Origin: Nephrocerus scutellatus | Taxonomy: Eukaryota; Arthropoda; Insecta; Diptera; Pipunculidae | NCBI GenBank assembly: GCA_947095585.1 | Contig: OX352763.1 | Location: 60,173,016 to 60,237,015 of the forward strand | Reading direction: 5' to 3' | Length of the DNA stretch: 64,000 bases | Shown here: in pieces, positions 53,988 to 64,000 of the stretch | How the letters are laid out: the number at the start of each line of letters is the position of its first letter | How positions within the stretch are numbered: position 1 is the stretch's first letter | The notes under the pieces: generated by a model | What the model saw: the letters and a program-made list of their open reading frames with translations, nothing else | Told to the model about the DNA's origin: nothing | The model's database searches: none | Position numbers and translations under genes: made by a program

Positions 53988-55130
53988 ATGCCACTTTGTT
54001 TGAAAGCAACTACCACAAAGGCAGCGGTAACAGAATTCAACAAAAAACTAGGGGTGTTTAAATCCAGATTGACTATTGTCGAAAATTCATTAAAACGGGA
54101 AGACATCTCATTTATTGTAAATGAGTGTCATAGTAGAGTTGTTAGCCTTGAGAAAACGTTTGTAGATTTTAATTCCCCTGTGAGTAGCTTTGCTGAGGTA
54201 GTCTCCGAAGAGGACATTGCTGAGTATTATGATTCTTTTGCCGAATTTGACAATCGTTTGCATTTTCTAATTGGTAAAATGCGCTTGATTGCTGATCACA
54301 ATTTAAATGATCAAAGTCATGAGAACATGGTACAAGTAGACGAAAGTGATTATCCCAAATATATTGTTCGAACCCAAACCCACAAATTAAAATACCTTAT
54401 TTTGACGGTAGCGACCATACACAATGGACAACCTTTCGAGGTACTTATATAGCCATAATTCATAGCAAAGACTCAATCGATGAGGTGCTCGAATTCATAT
54501 ATCTAATGGACAGACTTCGTGGTGGCGCATAGACATCGATTGGACACATAACGTTGACTAAAGCATTCTATGAAAAGGCTTGGGATACACTAACGAAAAT
54601 GTATGATGATCGTCGCATCATTATAGATAAACATACTGAAGCATTGATTGACTTAGAACATGTGACCAAACGCAGAGAGCCAGAACTTCGTAAACTTCTG
54701 AATGATATACTCTCCCATATTTCTTCCTTAAACGCCAGTGGTTTTGACTTTGACAAGTTGTCACAAACAATAGTATTCAAACTAGTAACTCTAAAACTAG
54801 ACAACAGCACTCGTGGCGAATGGGAAGGCCCCATTTAGCTCTATGAACTCGCAGATTGGGAAACATTTGTAAAATTTATTGAACGGAAATGTTGCGTATT
54901 ACGTGAAAGTGAAAATGCTATGGCAAAAATGCCAAATGCAAGGTCGCAACAGATAACGTTAAACCAGATTCCGCTTAGTAAAACGTACCCCAAACGGGAA
55001 TCAAAATGTTTTACTAACAGAGCAGCAAGTGGAAGCTCTAATTGTGATGTTTGTGGTAAATCACATCATCCATATTTTAATTGTCCAACATTTCTTAGTT
55101 TAACACCACCAGAACGCTTGCGCAAAAACA
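53988..55130 (+). pseudogene. BEL element 2 gag
   Basis: The frame 53988-54452 begins MPLCLKATTTKAAVTEF and carries helical N-terminal BEL gag sequence. Breaks follow near 54450 and at a stop in 54530. The frame 54554-54838 (AFYEKAWDTLTKMYDDRRII, LDNSTRGEWEG) is typical of the DUF1759 C-terminal half. A stop at 54836 is followed by frame 54920-55219 with a first zinc knuckle CDVCGKSHHPYFNCPTFLSL near 55045. An A-run then marks the LINE A border. Confidence 0.85.
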
Positions 55131-55344
55131 AAAAAAAAAAAAAAAAATTAAAGTGCTCGCGAAACAATCAACGGTGCGTCGTGATCGGCGCCGATCAACA
55201 AGTGCAAAGTGCAGTGTGAGTGTCCGTGTTCCCCATCCCCATCATCGCAGCTAAAGAAATTGGTGAAATATAACTGTCGTATGTTTTGTATGCGGCAGTC
55301 TGTTGATGATCTAATTCTTTAGCTATTACAATACCGGGTTGTGA

Positions 55345-56199
55345 GTGTTTGTTTCTTCTGGTGATTTAACTCATTTTGTGGATCTCAGCAACATACGTGG
55401 GCAGAGAACGAATTCGTTCGCTGTGTTTAACCATGTAAATGTCCACAGGCCAGCAATTCTGGCACTGAGTGAAACTCAGGCATTTGATAATTCTGACGCA
55501 TCGGAATTTAATCTACCTGGGTATAGCTTGGTGCCATTATTTTTCCCTCGACGCGGACTCGCAATCTATATCCGTAGTGAAGTTGCGTTTCAGAGTTTGC
55601 CTCAATTTAGCCAAAGTTCCAATCCGGAATTCAATTTCATTTGGCTCAAAGTAAAGGTACAAGAGCGCAACATCTACTACTGTTTCCTTTACAGAGGCCC
55701 CCACTTAGACAGTGTTTAAACTCAGAGCGAGTTTGATGCATTGTCTGATTCCATCTTAAGAATTGGAAATCGTAAAAATGAAATCGTTATTACGGGCGAT
55801 TTCAATGTACACAATTCTGGGTGGCTTCGCCATTCTGGCCAGACAACACTCGGAGGTATGTGTGTTGAGTTATTCGCTGAGTTTAATCACCTTACTCAGC
55901 TTGTAAATGAGCCTACACGAATACCTGACATTGCAAATCATTCCGCAAACACCCTTGACTTGTTCCTTACCTCTCGTCCTGATAAATACTCCGTCAATGT
56001 ATTATCGCCCCTAGCCCTCCCTCCTCCTCCTCCTCCCAAAAAAATAGTATGGCAATACGAAAAAGCCAATTGGGACGGCCTTAACAACTTCTTTGGGAGT
56101 TATAACTGGTCGCTATTGTTTCGCGATAGCAACGTGGATGCCGCCGCTGATGCAATAACAAACATCATTCTTATTGGTATGAGAAAGTTTATCCTTTAA
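55345..56199 (+). pseudogene. LINE A endonuclease
   Basis: The frame 55345-55719 has DLSNIRGQRTNSFAVFNHV, LALSETQAFDNSD, with the metal-binding Glu, and RRGLAIYIRSEVAF. It stops at 55719. The frame 55741-56199 continues with VITGDFNVHNSGWLRHSGQ, with the catalytic Asp-Asn pair, then LTQLVNEPTRIPDIANH and LDLFLTSRPDKYS. The LSPLALPPPPPPKK stretch replaces the expected LGSSDHCVVS, so the catalytic SDH motif is lost. The domain would nick the target for priming. Confidence 0.85.
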
Positions 56200-56239
56200 G
56201 GAATAAATCTATCAATCAAAGGAAGATGGATGGTATGAC

Positions 56240-57625
56240 TTGAGCTGTAAAGAGGCTTCTAGGATTAGAGAGGTATGCTTTCGGTTTTACAAAGCAAACC
56301 CTTCCGAGGAAAACCGAAAAAAGTTTAAACGAGCAAGAAATGATTGCAATGCCCATCTTCGTCGAGTCAAATTCGCCTACGACCGAAAATTAAGGCAAAA
56401 AATACTACAATGTCCCAAAGGTAGTAAAAATGTTTGGTCTTTCGTGAAAAGAATCAAAAATTCAGCCTCGTCGTCGATTCCAACGCTCATTTATAATGAC
56501 ATTCCAGTTGTCAGCTCTATGGACAAGGCCAATCTGTTTGCTGCGCATTTCGCAGCTAGCTCTACGCTTCCAGATTGTGCATTGCCGCCTCCTGCACCTC
56601 AGAGTATTGAACACTCTATGGAACAGATATTTTTTCGTACTCGTGCAGTTGCTAGAGTTTTAAATGATCTCAACACACACAAATCCGCTGGTCCATATGG
56701 TATTTCTCCATTAGTTCTGAAGAGGTGTTCTTCCAAGCTGGCATTACCATTGCGTAAGCTTTTCCATCTATCCTATTCTTCTGGACTCTTCCCGAGAAGT
56801 TGGAAAACAGCATTTGTCCAGCCCATACCCAAAAAAGGCGAACCGTCGTCTTCTTCTTCGTACCGACCCATAACACTTACATCCATTCTTTCCAAGGTCA
56901 TGGAAACGATAATCAATTGTCAGCTTAAGAAATATCTTGAAACCAACGTAATCCTTAGTGACCGGCAGTATGGGTTTCGTGGGCAACGTTCTACTGGTGA
57001 TTTGATGGTTTTTCTCACCGAACAGTGGAACCGATCTTTGCATCATTTTGAAGAAAGCAAAGCTGTTGCACTCGATATTTCAAAGGCATTTGACAGAGTT
57101 TGGCATGAAGCTCTTTTGTCTAAAATGCGTGCTTATGGTGTCGATGATAAACTGCTTGAATGGATTAGAAGCTATCTTTTGGACCGCTCAATTCAAGTTG
57201 TTTTAGACGGTTTCAAATCTGAAATACACCACATAAATGCTGGCGTTTCCCAGGGCTCAGTTCTGTCCCCGACACTCTTTCTCAATTTTATTAATGATAT
57301 CTTATCTGTGACTTCTAATCCAATTCACTCTTTCGCTGACGACAGCACTCTCTGCTTCTCATATAAGTTTGAGGAACGTCCCTCCACCTCGGATGTGGAA
57401 CTAAAACAACTTCGTATGTTAAGCACGTTAAATTCTGACCTTGACAGCATAATACAATGGGGAGAAATCAATCGAGTAGAATTTAACGCTTCCAAAACCC
57501 AATGCTGTCTCCTGTCGTTCAAGCGAATCCTAAACCCCATGCCATTATCCATGGATGGCACTTGTATCGAAGAAACTGAAAATCTCGCAATTCTCGGTAT
57601 GTGCCTTAACGACAAGCTTCGTTAG
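56240..57625 (+). pseudogene. LINE A reverse transcriptase, 461-codon frame
   Basis: The longest uninterrupted LINE frame in the window. Visible RT motifs: KKGEPSSSSSYRPITLTSIL (about residue 200), RQYGFRGQRSTGDLMVFL, VALDISKAFDRVWHEALLS (about 280), GVSQGSVLSPTLFLNFIND (about 345), catalytic FADDSTLCFSY (about 370), and FNASKTQCCLLSFKRIL. The catalytic Asps are intact. A stop at 57625 truncates the protein before the C-terminal domain, which resumes at 57794. Confidence 0.9.
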
Positions 57626-57793
57626 AATGACCACATATTTACCGTCGCTAAAAATGCTGCGAAATGTTTAGGTTTTCTAGCCCGGTGCAAGAAATATTTC
57701 ACTCCCTCTGATCTGGCTACCATATACAAGGCTTTTATTCGCCCAAAACTTGAGTACAATTGCCATATCTGGTCTGGTGCGCCTAAAACTACT

Positions 57794-58093
57794 TTGCATC
57801 AGCTAGATAGAATACAAAACCGCGCGATAAAACTTATCGGTGACGAAAATATAGCGAAATCGATTGATTCGGTTGAACACCGCAGGAACGTTTCTTGCTT
57901 GTCACTGTTTTATCGCTTCTTCTACCAGCGGTGCTCAAGAGAAATAGCCAGCTGCATGCCACCTATCCTTGAATTCAACCGCAATACTCGTGGCGCTCTA
58001 AATGTTCATCAGTTTACCCTCAAGCACATCTTCGGATATACAGTTAAGTTGGATGTACAGTTAAGTTCAGGGATTCGTTCTTCAGCCGTATAA
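57794..58093 (+). pseudogene. LINE A C-terminal domain
   Basis: Frame with LDRIQNRAIKLIGDENIAKS, HRRNVSCLSLFYRFFYQRCS and NTRGALNVHQFTLKHIFGYT, the conserved terminal block of this LINE after the thumb. Copies of this block are found at 9320-9660 and 10330-10720. It is separated from the RT by a stop (57625) and a frame break. Confidence 0.85.
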
Positions 58094-58231
58094 CTCGTAT
58101 GGAATGCTCTGCCAAGCTCTGTCTTCCCACATCACTATGATCCACAGGCATTCAAAACACAAGCTCATAGACATCTCCTCTTTTCTCCTCCTCTTCCTTA
58201 ACGCCCACGCTGTACCAAGCATATAGCAAAT

Positions 58232-58538
58232 CTGCTGGATGTAAACTGTATCAAGGTCGTCATCATACGTTATTACATTTTGATCAAACGATTAAACCAA
58301 AACCTGAAGGGCATAAAGGGTTGACCCCTTTCACTAGTCACAGAGTCACTAGTTTCGCAGAGTATAACAACTGTTGTTCATTCGAATTACCAAAGGTTTC
58401 ATGTTAAGTTGGATTTTGCAATAACTAACACAATCTCTAATAGATTGCCTTCAAATACGTTCAACATTTCGCGTTGGCAACTGCCTACAAACATCAAACT
58501 AGCAGATTAATTCTTTAACATAGCAGCGCCAATTGACA
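58232..58538 (+). pseudogene. BEL element 2 second zinc knuckle and protease end
   Basis: After LINE A the BEL frame resumes with GCKLYQGRHHTLLHFD, where the expected CX2C is CX2Y. The part up to the stop at 58406 is the gag-protease spacer. The second part reads LPSNTFNISRWQLPTNIKLA, a stop, then FFNIAAPIDI, the end of the BEL protease-type domain. It ends abruptly at 58538. Confidence 0.7.
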
Positions 58539-58556
58539 TCAGGAATCAATGTTTAA

Positions 58557-59637
58557 ATGGATTGTTTTCTGAAAGTGCGAACAGAAAATCCAATTAAATA
58601 TTTAAATGCACTCCATTATTTTGACGGAAACCCAGACAATTTACTAACCTTTTCGAACTTAGTAGACAGAATACACCCACTCTTATTAACATACGACGAC
58701 TTATCCAAATATTTATTTTCTGATATTATTAAAACTAAATTAATTAAAAAAGCCAGGGAAGTTATAGAAATAAATACACAAGCCACTGCATGGAGCGACA
58801 TTAAAGTTGTTTTACAAAATAACTTTAGTGAAAGACGTAGTCCAGAAGAACTCTACGATGAGTTAAGAGGCGTAACTTTCAAAAATAACGTATTAGGCTT
58901 TTATAATGAAATAAAAGACAAATTAAGAAAATTAAATAATAAAACTTTACTAATTTCTGGTCCAGGTGAAATATCAAACCAATGTGCATTAAATAATATA
59001 CGCACAGCATTAACCGTTTTTAAAAGTAAAATACCCGAACCCATGAAAACCATTTTAACCTGTAGAAATCCTAAAAGTCTTAAATCTGCAATCGACGTAT
59101 TAAGCCAAGGAGGTTACGTAGACCAATCTTATAATGAAAATCATTATAACAATAGACAAACGCGTAACTATAGCAATAACAAATACAATAATCCATTCTC
59201 TAATCAACAAGTAAATCAAAATAGAAACAGACAATTTAACAATAACAGGTATGAACAAAATCAAAATAGAAATGAACAATTTAAAAAAATTAAATACGTA
59301 CAAAACCAAAACAGAAACAACAATTTAACAACAATAAGTATGAACAAAATCAGAATAGATACAGACAATTTAATGACCACAGGCATGACCAAAACCAAAA
59401 TAGAAATTTTCAATTTAATAACTATAGACACAATCAAAACCAGAACAGATATAGACAATCCGACAATAATTATAGATATGACAGTAGACAACAGAACTAC
59501 AATAGATTTTCAAACGACATTCAAGACAATTTACCAAATGTTCAACAAAATCAAACGGTTGAACCCATGGATGTTAATCAATGTGAAACAAGTGAAAATT
59601 TTCGCTCACGAGCCTCGGAGGTGACTTACCATATGTA
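58557..59637 (+). pseudogene. Errantivirus-like gag, frame shifted near 59315
   Basis: The gag capsid of an errantivirus-like Ty3 element. Frame 58557-59624 starts MDCFLKVRTENPIKY, with an alpha-helical core (HYFDGNPDNLLTFSNLVD, FSERRSPEELYDELRGV, CALNNIRTALTVFKSKIPE) and an Asn/Gln/Arg-rich tail with repeated NRNRQFNNN-type blocks in place of a zinc knuckle. The tail's natural reading moves to another frame near 59315 and ends at 59637 (frame 2). Pol follows in the -1 frame. The 5' LTR is missing. Confidence 0.85.
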
Positions 59638-60966
59638 AAAATTAAATCTAACAAAAATCCACTAAAATTTATTGACACTGGAGCAACAAATTCAATCATT
59701 AATCAAGGTCTCTGTAACCCTAAATGGAAAGTACCAACAAATAAAATTCAAATTAAAACAATACAAAATAATATAACAAATGTAACCGAGAGAGTATCAG
59801 TTCCTCTTTTTAAAGAACTTGGCATTTCTGAGCAAAAAATCGACTTTTTGGTTTGTGCATTCCATGATAAATATGACGGTTTAATTGGTAATGAAATACT
59901 GAAACGATCTAACGCTAAATTAGATTATAAACAAAATCTATTAGAAATAAATTGCCAAACAATACAAATCTTGTTCCAAAATTCAAAACAGCATACTATA
60001 CACTTATTAGTGAACCAACAAAAGGGTTTAGCCTATCTCAAGACGAAGATGTTCTTGGAAGGTGAAGTTATTGCTGATGAAGGAATTTACAATGTTGAAA
60101 ATCATAAGATTGAAGTTCAAACAAATGTAAAATGCTTAGGCCCTATTGAAATTAGACCTAATCAAATCGAACAAGTAACCACTGAAAACTTTTGTGTAAT
60201 AGATGAACTTGAAAATATACCACTAATGAAACAATTAAGAACTCAACATTTAAACTCAGAAGAAAAACAAAAATTATCAAAAATAATAAATCGATACTCA
60301 GATATCTTTTATCAAGAAGGTACAAACCTTACTTTTACAAATGCAATAAAGCATGAAATTCGTACAATCGATAATGTACCATTAAAAGTAAAATCATATA
60401 GGTACCCATACATACATAAAGATGAAGTCAAACAACAGATTCACGAACTCCTCGAAAATAAAATAATAAGACCGAGTTATTCGCCTTATTCCGCTCCTGT
60501 TTGGATCGTACCGAAGAAGGTCGACGCAAGCGGTAAACAAAAGTGGAGGCTTGTCATAGACTATCGTAAACTTAATGAAGTTACAATAGACGACAAGTAC
60601 CCTCTGCCAAATATTGATGAAATATTAGATAAACTGGGCAGATGCCAGTATTTCACAACCCTTGATTTAGCTAAGGGATTTCATCAAATAGAAATTGAGG
60701 AAAAAGATGTTCACAAGACCGCCTTTAATGTAGAAGGAGGACACTATGAATTCTTACGAATGCCATTTGGACTGAAGACAGCCCCTGCGACATTTCAAAG
60801 ACTTATGAATAATATCCTTAAGGATCATATTAATAAGATCTGTTTAGTATATCTGGATGACATTATCATCTTTTCAACATCGTTACAAGAACATATAAAT
60901 TCTAAAAATATTAAAGATTCAATTAGACAAATCTTAAAAAAGGAAACAGAATTCCTTGGACATATA
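59638..60966 (+). pseudogene. Errantivirus-like protease and reverse transcriptase, 5' part
   Basis: Protease DTGATNSIIN (from 59674), followed by GLIGNEIL. The RT part has TLKVKSYRYPYIHKDEVKQ-like sequence, YSAPVWIVPKKVD, WRLVIDYRKLNEVT, YPLPNIDEILDKLG, FGLKTAPATFQRLMNNIL and catalytic YLDD near 60849. The frame is open from the pol start to 60966. The mariner inserted there separates the remaining pol. The short continuation 60967-61011 is mariner sequence. The domain motifs are intact in this half. Confidence 0.85.
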
Positions 60967-61908
60967 AAGGGTGATCAGATTGGAGGTACTTTTTCCAATA
61001 GTATTTTTTGACATGTCACGCGTGACTACTGTCAAACTAAATACATAATTTTATTCAGTATTCATTGACATTTCATCATGGAAAGACTAACGCCTGAACA
61101 ACGTTTACAAATCGTACAGTTTTATTACAAAAATCTACGCTCTGTGAAAAGTGTTCATCGCGCGCTCAGGCCAACTTATGGTGTTCAGCGATGAGGCCCA
61201 TTTTTGGCTTAATGGCTTCGTCAATAAGCAAAATTGCCGTATTTTGGCTGAAGAGCAACCCGAAGCCATTCACGAACTGCCATTACATCCATTGAAAACT
61301 ACCACTTGGTGCGGCCTACAGGCTGGAGAAATCATCGGACCATATTTCTTCAAAGACGAGGCTGGTGCCAATGTAACAGTGCATGGCGAACGCTATCACG
61401 CCATGATAAACGTCTTTTTGTTGCCGGAAATTGAAGCCCGTGATCTCCACGACATTTGGTTTCAACAAGACGGCGTTACATCTCATACAGCCCGTGACAC
61501 AATGGATTTACTGCGTCCTCGTTTCGGTGAGCAATTGATCTCTCGTGTCGGACCGGTGGATTGGCCACCAAGATCGTGTGATATCACACCTTTGGACTTT
61601 TTTTTGTGGGGGTATGTAAAGTCTAAATGTTTTGTGGATAAACCAGCTACGATTGAGGCATTGGAAGCCAACATCACTCAAGTTATTCGCGAGATACCGA
61701 CCGAAGTCCTCGAGCGAGTCGTTCAAAATTAGTGTTTTCGGATGGCCGAATTACGGCGCAGTTGCGGCCAACATTTGAAAGGGATTATCTTCAAAAAATA
61801 AATGTCATAAATGGTTCTAAACTAAAATAAAAAAGATTGCCCAATCAATTTGAATGTTTGTTGTTTTATTTCAATTTAAAATCCGATACCTCTAAATTGA
61901 TCACCCTT
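60967..61908 (+). mobile_element. Mariner-like DNA transposon, internally deleted
   Basis: A 942-bp element flanked by TA (60965-60966 and 61909-61910), as expected for Tc1/mariner. Ends AAGGGTGATCA and TGATCACCCTT form inverted repeats of about 11 exact bases, with weaker similarity beyond. It interrupts the pol frame between RT and RNase H. Pol similarity resumes at once after the right TA. Confidence 0.9.
61078..61732 (+). pseudogene. Mariner transposase, N-terminus fused out of frame to the catalytic domain
   Basis: The start (61078) encodes MERLTPEQRLQIVQFYYKNL, a DNA-binding helix-turn-helix N-terminus, and stops at a TGA near 61192. The catalytic part lies in another frame (61151-61732): VFSDEAHFWLNG with the first Asp, IWFQQDGVTSHTARD with the second, and RSCDITPLDFFLWGYVKS with the third; 36 residues separate the second and third. 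The middle (about 100 residues between HTH and FSDEAHF) is deleted. The copy cannot make transposase. Confidence 0.85.
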
Positions 61909-61910
61909 TA

Positions 61911-62627
61911 GTAACACAAGACGGTATAAAACCAAACCCAAAAAAAATCGAATGCGTGACAAAATTTCCCATTCCAAAAACTATAAAACAAATTAAACAA
62001 TTCCTAGGACTAACTGGTTACTATAGGAAATTTATTAAAGACTATTCATTGATAGCGAAACCAATGACATTATTTCTAAAAAAGGATGCAAAAACAACAG
62101 ACATAAGATACCAAGAAAGCTTCAATACACTTAAAAAACTGTTAACACATGATCCAATATTAGTATATCCTGACTTTACCAAGAAATTCACACTTACAAC
62201 AGATGCTAGTAATTATGCGTTAGGCGCAGTACTTTCGCAAGATAATCATTCAATTTGTTATGCTAGCCGCACACTTAATGAACATGAAATTAATTACAGC
62301 ACAATAGAAAAAGAATTATTAGCAATTATCTGGTCAACCAAATATTTCAGACCATATCTTTTCGGACGAAAATTCTTGATCGAAACTGATCACAAACCAT
62401 TAACTTGGCTTTTCTCAATTAAAGAACCTAATTCAAAACTTGTAAGATGGAGATTAAAATTATCAGAATTTGACTACGAAATTAAATATAAAAAAGGAAC
62501 ATTAAATAAAAACGCAGACGCTCTTTCAAGAATAGAGATAAATCTTAATGAAGAAAATGAAGACATCGGAAACATTTATCCATTTCCAATCACCAAATCT
62601 CCTCTACCATCTTCAAAAGACAAATAG
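61911..62627 (+). pseudogene. Errantivirus-like RT end and RNase H
   Basis: Pol resumes after the mariner with the RT connection ([20 protein letters not shown]), then RNase [53 protein letters not shown] and [11 protein letters not shown]. The RNase H catalytic residues are present. The frame shifts near 62600 and stops at 62627. Confidence 0.85.
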
Positions 62628-63883
62628 CAATTCTTAAAACAAATTCTGGTTCTTTACGAATAAAACAAATAAGAATTTTCAACAAACACAGAAAAGTAAT
62701 TTATGTCAAATCCTTAGATGCAGAAACTGCATTAACACTTTTAAAATCACATTTTAATCCAAAATCTCTAAACTGCATCTACATAGAAAATGAAGAATTT
62801 CTTAAAACACTAGAAGATGTTTATAAAACGCATTTTGAAGCACAAAACCAATTAAAAATAGTCAGAACTGAAATAATGCTAAAAGACATAATAAATGAAG
62901 AAGAATTAGCAGAACTCATTAAAGAAGAACATCTTAGAAACAACCATAGAGGAATTATAGAGGTTTACAAAGAATTACACTTAAAATATTATAATCCAAA
63001 ACTCAATATCAGAGTCACTCAATTCATTAATAACTGCGAAATATGCAACTTAGAAAAGTATGAACGTAAGCCAATCAAGAATAAATATCAATTAACAGAA
63101 ACACCCTCAGGTCCTAACGAAATTATTCACGCTGATGTATTCTATACACTCGAAAAACAAATTTTCATTACATTCATCGACAAATTTAGTAAATTCGCAC
63201 AAGCTATTAAAATTACAGCAAGAACTTGGACCGAATTCAAAAGAACCATTCTTGTTCTACTTTCTACAATAGGATCAATAAATAAAATTATAGTCGACAA
63301 CGAACTAGGATTCAAAGCTCTTCCACTAAGAGAATTTCTACAGAGCGAACAAATAGAAATCCACTATACTTTTAATAACAATCACACATCTAATTCAGAT
63401 GTAGAACGACTACAGAATACAATTAATTAACACATAAGATTATTAAAACATGATCCCAACAAAGACAATGATACAGTTGAAGAAAAAATTTTAAAAATAA
63501 TACGCTTCTATAATGACACCATTCATTCTACAACAGACAAAAAGCCAATAGATTTTAAAAATGGAACTATAAAAAATGATGAATATAATTTAATTAAAGA
63601 AAAAATTCTAAAGAAAAAGCAAATTACTATCGATAAATTAAATACAGGAAGAGAAGAAGTAGAAATACAACCTGGAACAAATTTTATTAAAGAAACACGT
63701 GGTGGAAAAAATCATACAAAGTTTAGGAAACTCAATACAGAAAAAATCGATGAAAATCATATATTTAATAAAGAATCTGGCTTAAAATATTACAAATCAC
63801 ACATAAAGCGTAAAAAGAAATTTCAAACAATTGACTCTCCTTCAATTCAAGCGAAAAACAAAATCATTAAAAGGAAACCTTAA
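62600..63883 (+). pseudogene. Errantivirus-like integrase, one nonsense codon
   Basis: The linker is followed by the zinc module (EEHLRNNHRGI and CEICN) and the catalytic core: IHADVFYTLEKQIFITFI with the first Asp, IIVDNELGFKA with the second, and NSDVERLQNTIN with Glu. A TAA at 63428-63430 interrupts the frame just after the core. The remaining C-terminal part runs to a stop at 63883 with a Lys-rich tail. With the shift near 62600 this makes at least two inactivating changes. Confidence 0.85.
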
Positions 63884-63902
63884 CATATTCCTATCTTTAC
63901 AG

Positions 63903-64000
63903 ATGAATTCCCAAATCATAATTTTACTATTCTCAACAATATTATCCTTAATACACGGACAATCACTAGAGATACATGACTTAACTAACAACAATGGATA
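63903..64000 (+). CDS. Errantivirus-like envelope, N-terminus (cut by the window end)
   Basis: A frame starting at an ATG (63903) encodes a hydrophobic signal-like segment (IIILLFSTILSLIHGQ) shortly after the pol stop. The place and start match an env gene in gypsy-type errantiviruses. The window ends after about 33 codons, so the rest cannot be judged. Env would be expressed from a spliced RNA. Confidence 0.6.
   Translation, partial: MNSQIIILLFSTILSLIHGQSLEIHDLTNNNG

Larger units (their letters stand above)
55146..58226 (+). mobile_element. LINE A, near full-length copy
   Basis: An APE-RT non-LTR element of about 3.1 kb inserted in BEL gag. Its 5' region (55146-55340) precedes the endonuclease (55345-56199, three broken frames) and the long RT frame 56240-57625, followed by the C-terminal domain (57794-58093). 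It ends AAGCATATAG. A possible 5-base direct repeat GCAAA lies at 55122-55126 and 58227-58231. No ORF1 is seen. The left border has an A-run of unclear origin. Confidence 0.85.
53079..58538 (+). mobile_element. BEL/Pao element 2, nested and truncated
   Basis: The 5' LTR (53079-53310, TGTTGG...TTTTTAACA) is followed by a BEL-type primer region TTGGTCCTTCGA. Gag lies at 53988-55130, the second zinc knuckle resumes at 58232, and the protease C-terminus ends at 58538, where the errantivirus-like element begins. LINE A (55146-58226) splits gag. Pol after the protease is not present in the window. Confidence 0.85.

Overview
The window looks like intronic or heterochromatic DNA of an insect, most likely a higher (brachyceran) fly. 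It is packed with nested, mostly broken transposable elements. The fly assignment rests on BEL/Pao, errantivirus-like, jockey-like and mariner elements of dipteran character and on three host exons; a tephritid-like fly is plausible but is inference. There are no bacterial features.

The only host protein-coding sequence I can support is three minus-strand exons: 46129-46380, 45765-46032 and 39150-39246. They have canonical splice sites and matching intron phases, and they read continuously as part of the C-terminal region of Rabconnectin-3A (DmX/DMXL), a V-ATPase assembly factor. The ~6.5 kb intron between the second and third exon is filled with repeats. No further exon of the gene was found on either side.

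Layout. 1-2242: broken Ty3/gypsy pol. 2538-3495: LINE ends. 4500-7574: minus-strand jockey-like LINE (LINE B), bounded by a PIF/Harbinger-like DNA element (7578-8468). 8472-11760: LINE A, RTE-like and R1-like fragments. 11971-16318: degenerate BEL/Pao element inserted in a minus-strand RTE-like LINE. 17773-18063: tRNA-derived SINE with a 13-bp target duplication. 19330-20741: errantivirus-type env, minus strand. 21272-22060: RTE-like copy. About 22600-28586: Osvaldo-like gypsy element whose LTR carries 76-bp tandem repeats with CRE motifs. 28586-38920: three head-to-tail LINE B copies, the last split by an LTR-complete gypsy element (32781-37500). 39150-46380: host exons and repeats. 46457-48420: minus-strand gypsy remnant with a second SINE. 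48440-52680: one LINE A copy broken by other elements. 53079-58538: a BEL element split by a near full-length LINE A. 58540-64000: errantivirus-like gag-pol-env(start) carrying an internally deleted mariner.

A short-repeat family recurs throughout. It has a fixed head, variable numbers of ~110-125 bp monomers and a tail hairpin. It is the main structural signal not explained by the standard coding elements, and it resembles non-autonomous Helitron/DINE-like or foldback elements. Several polymerase or protease active sites are mutated, so most copies are dead.
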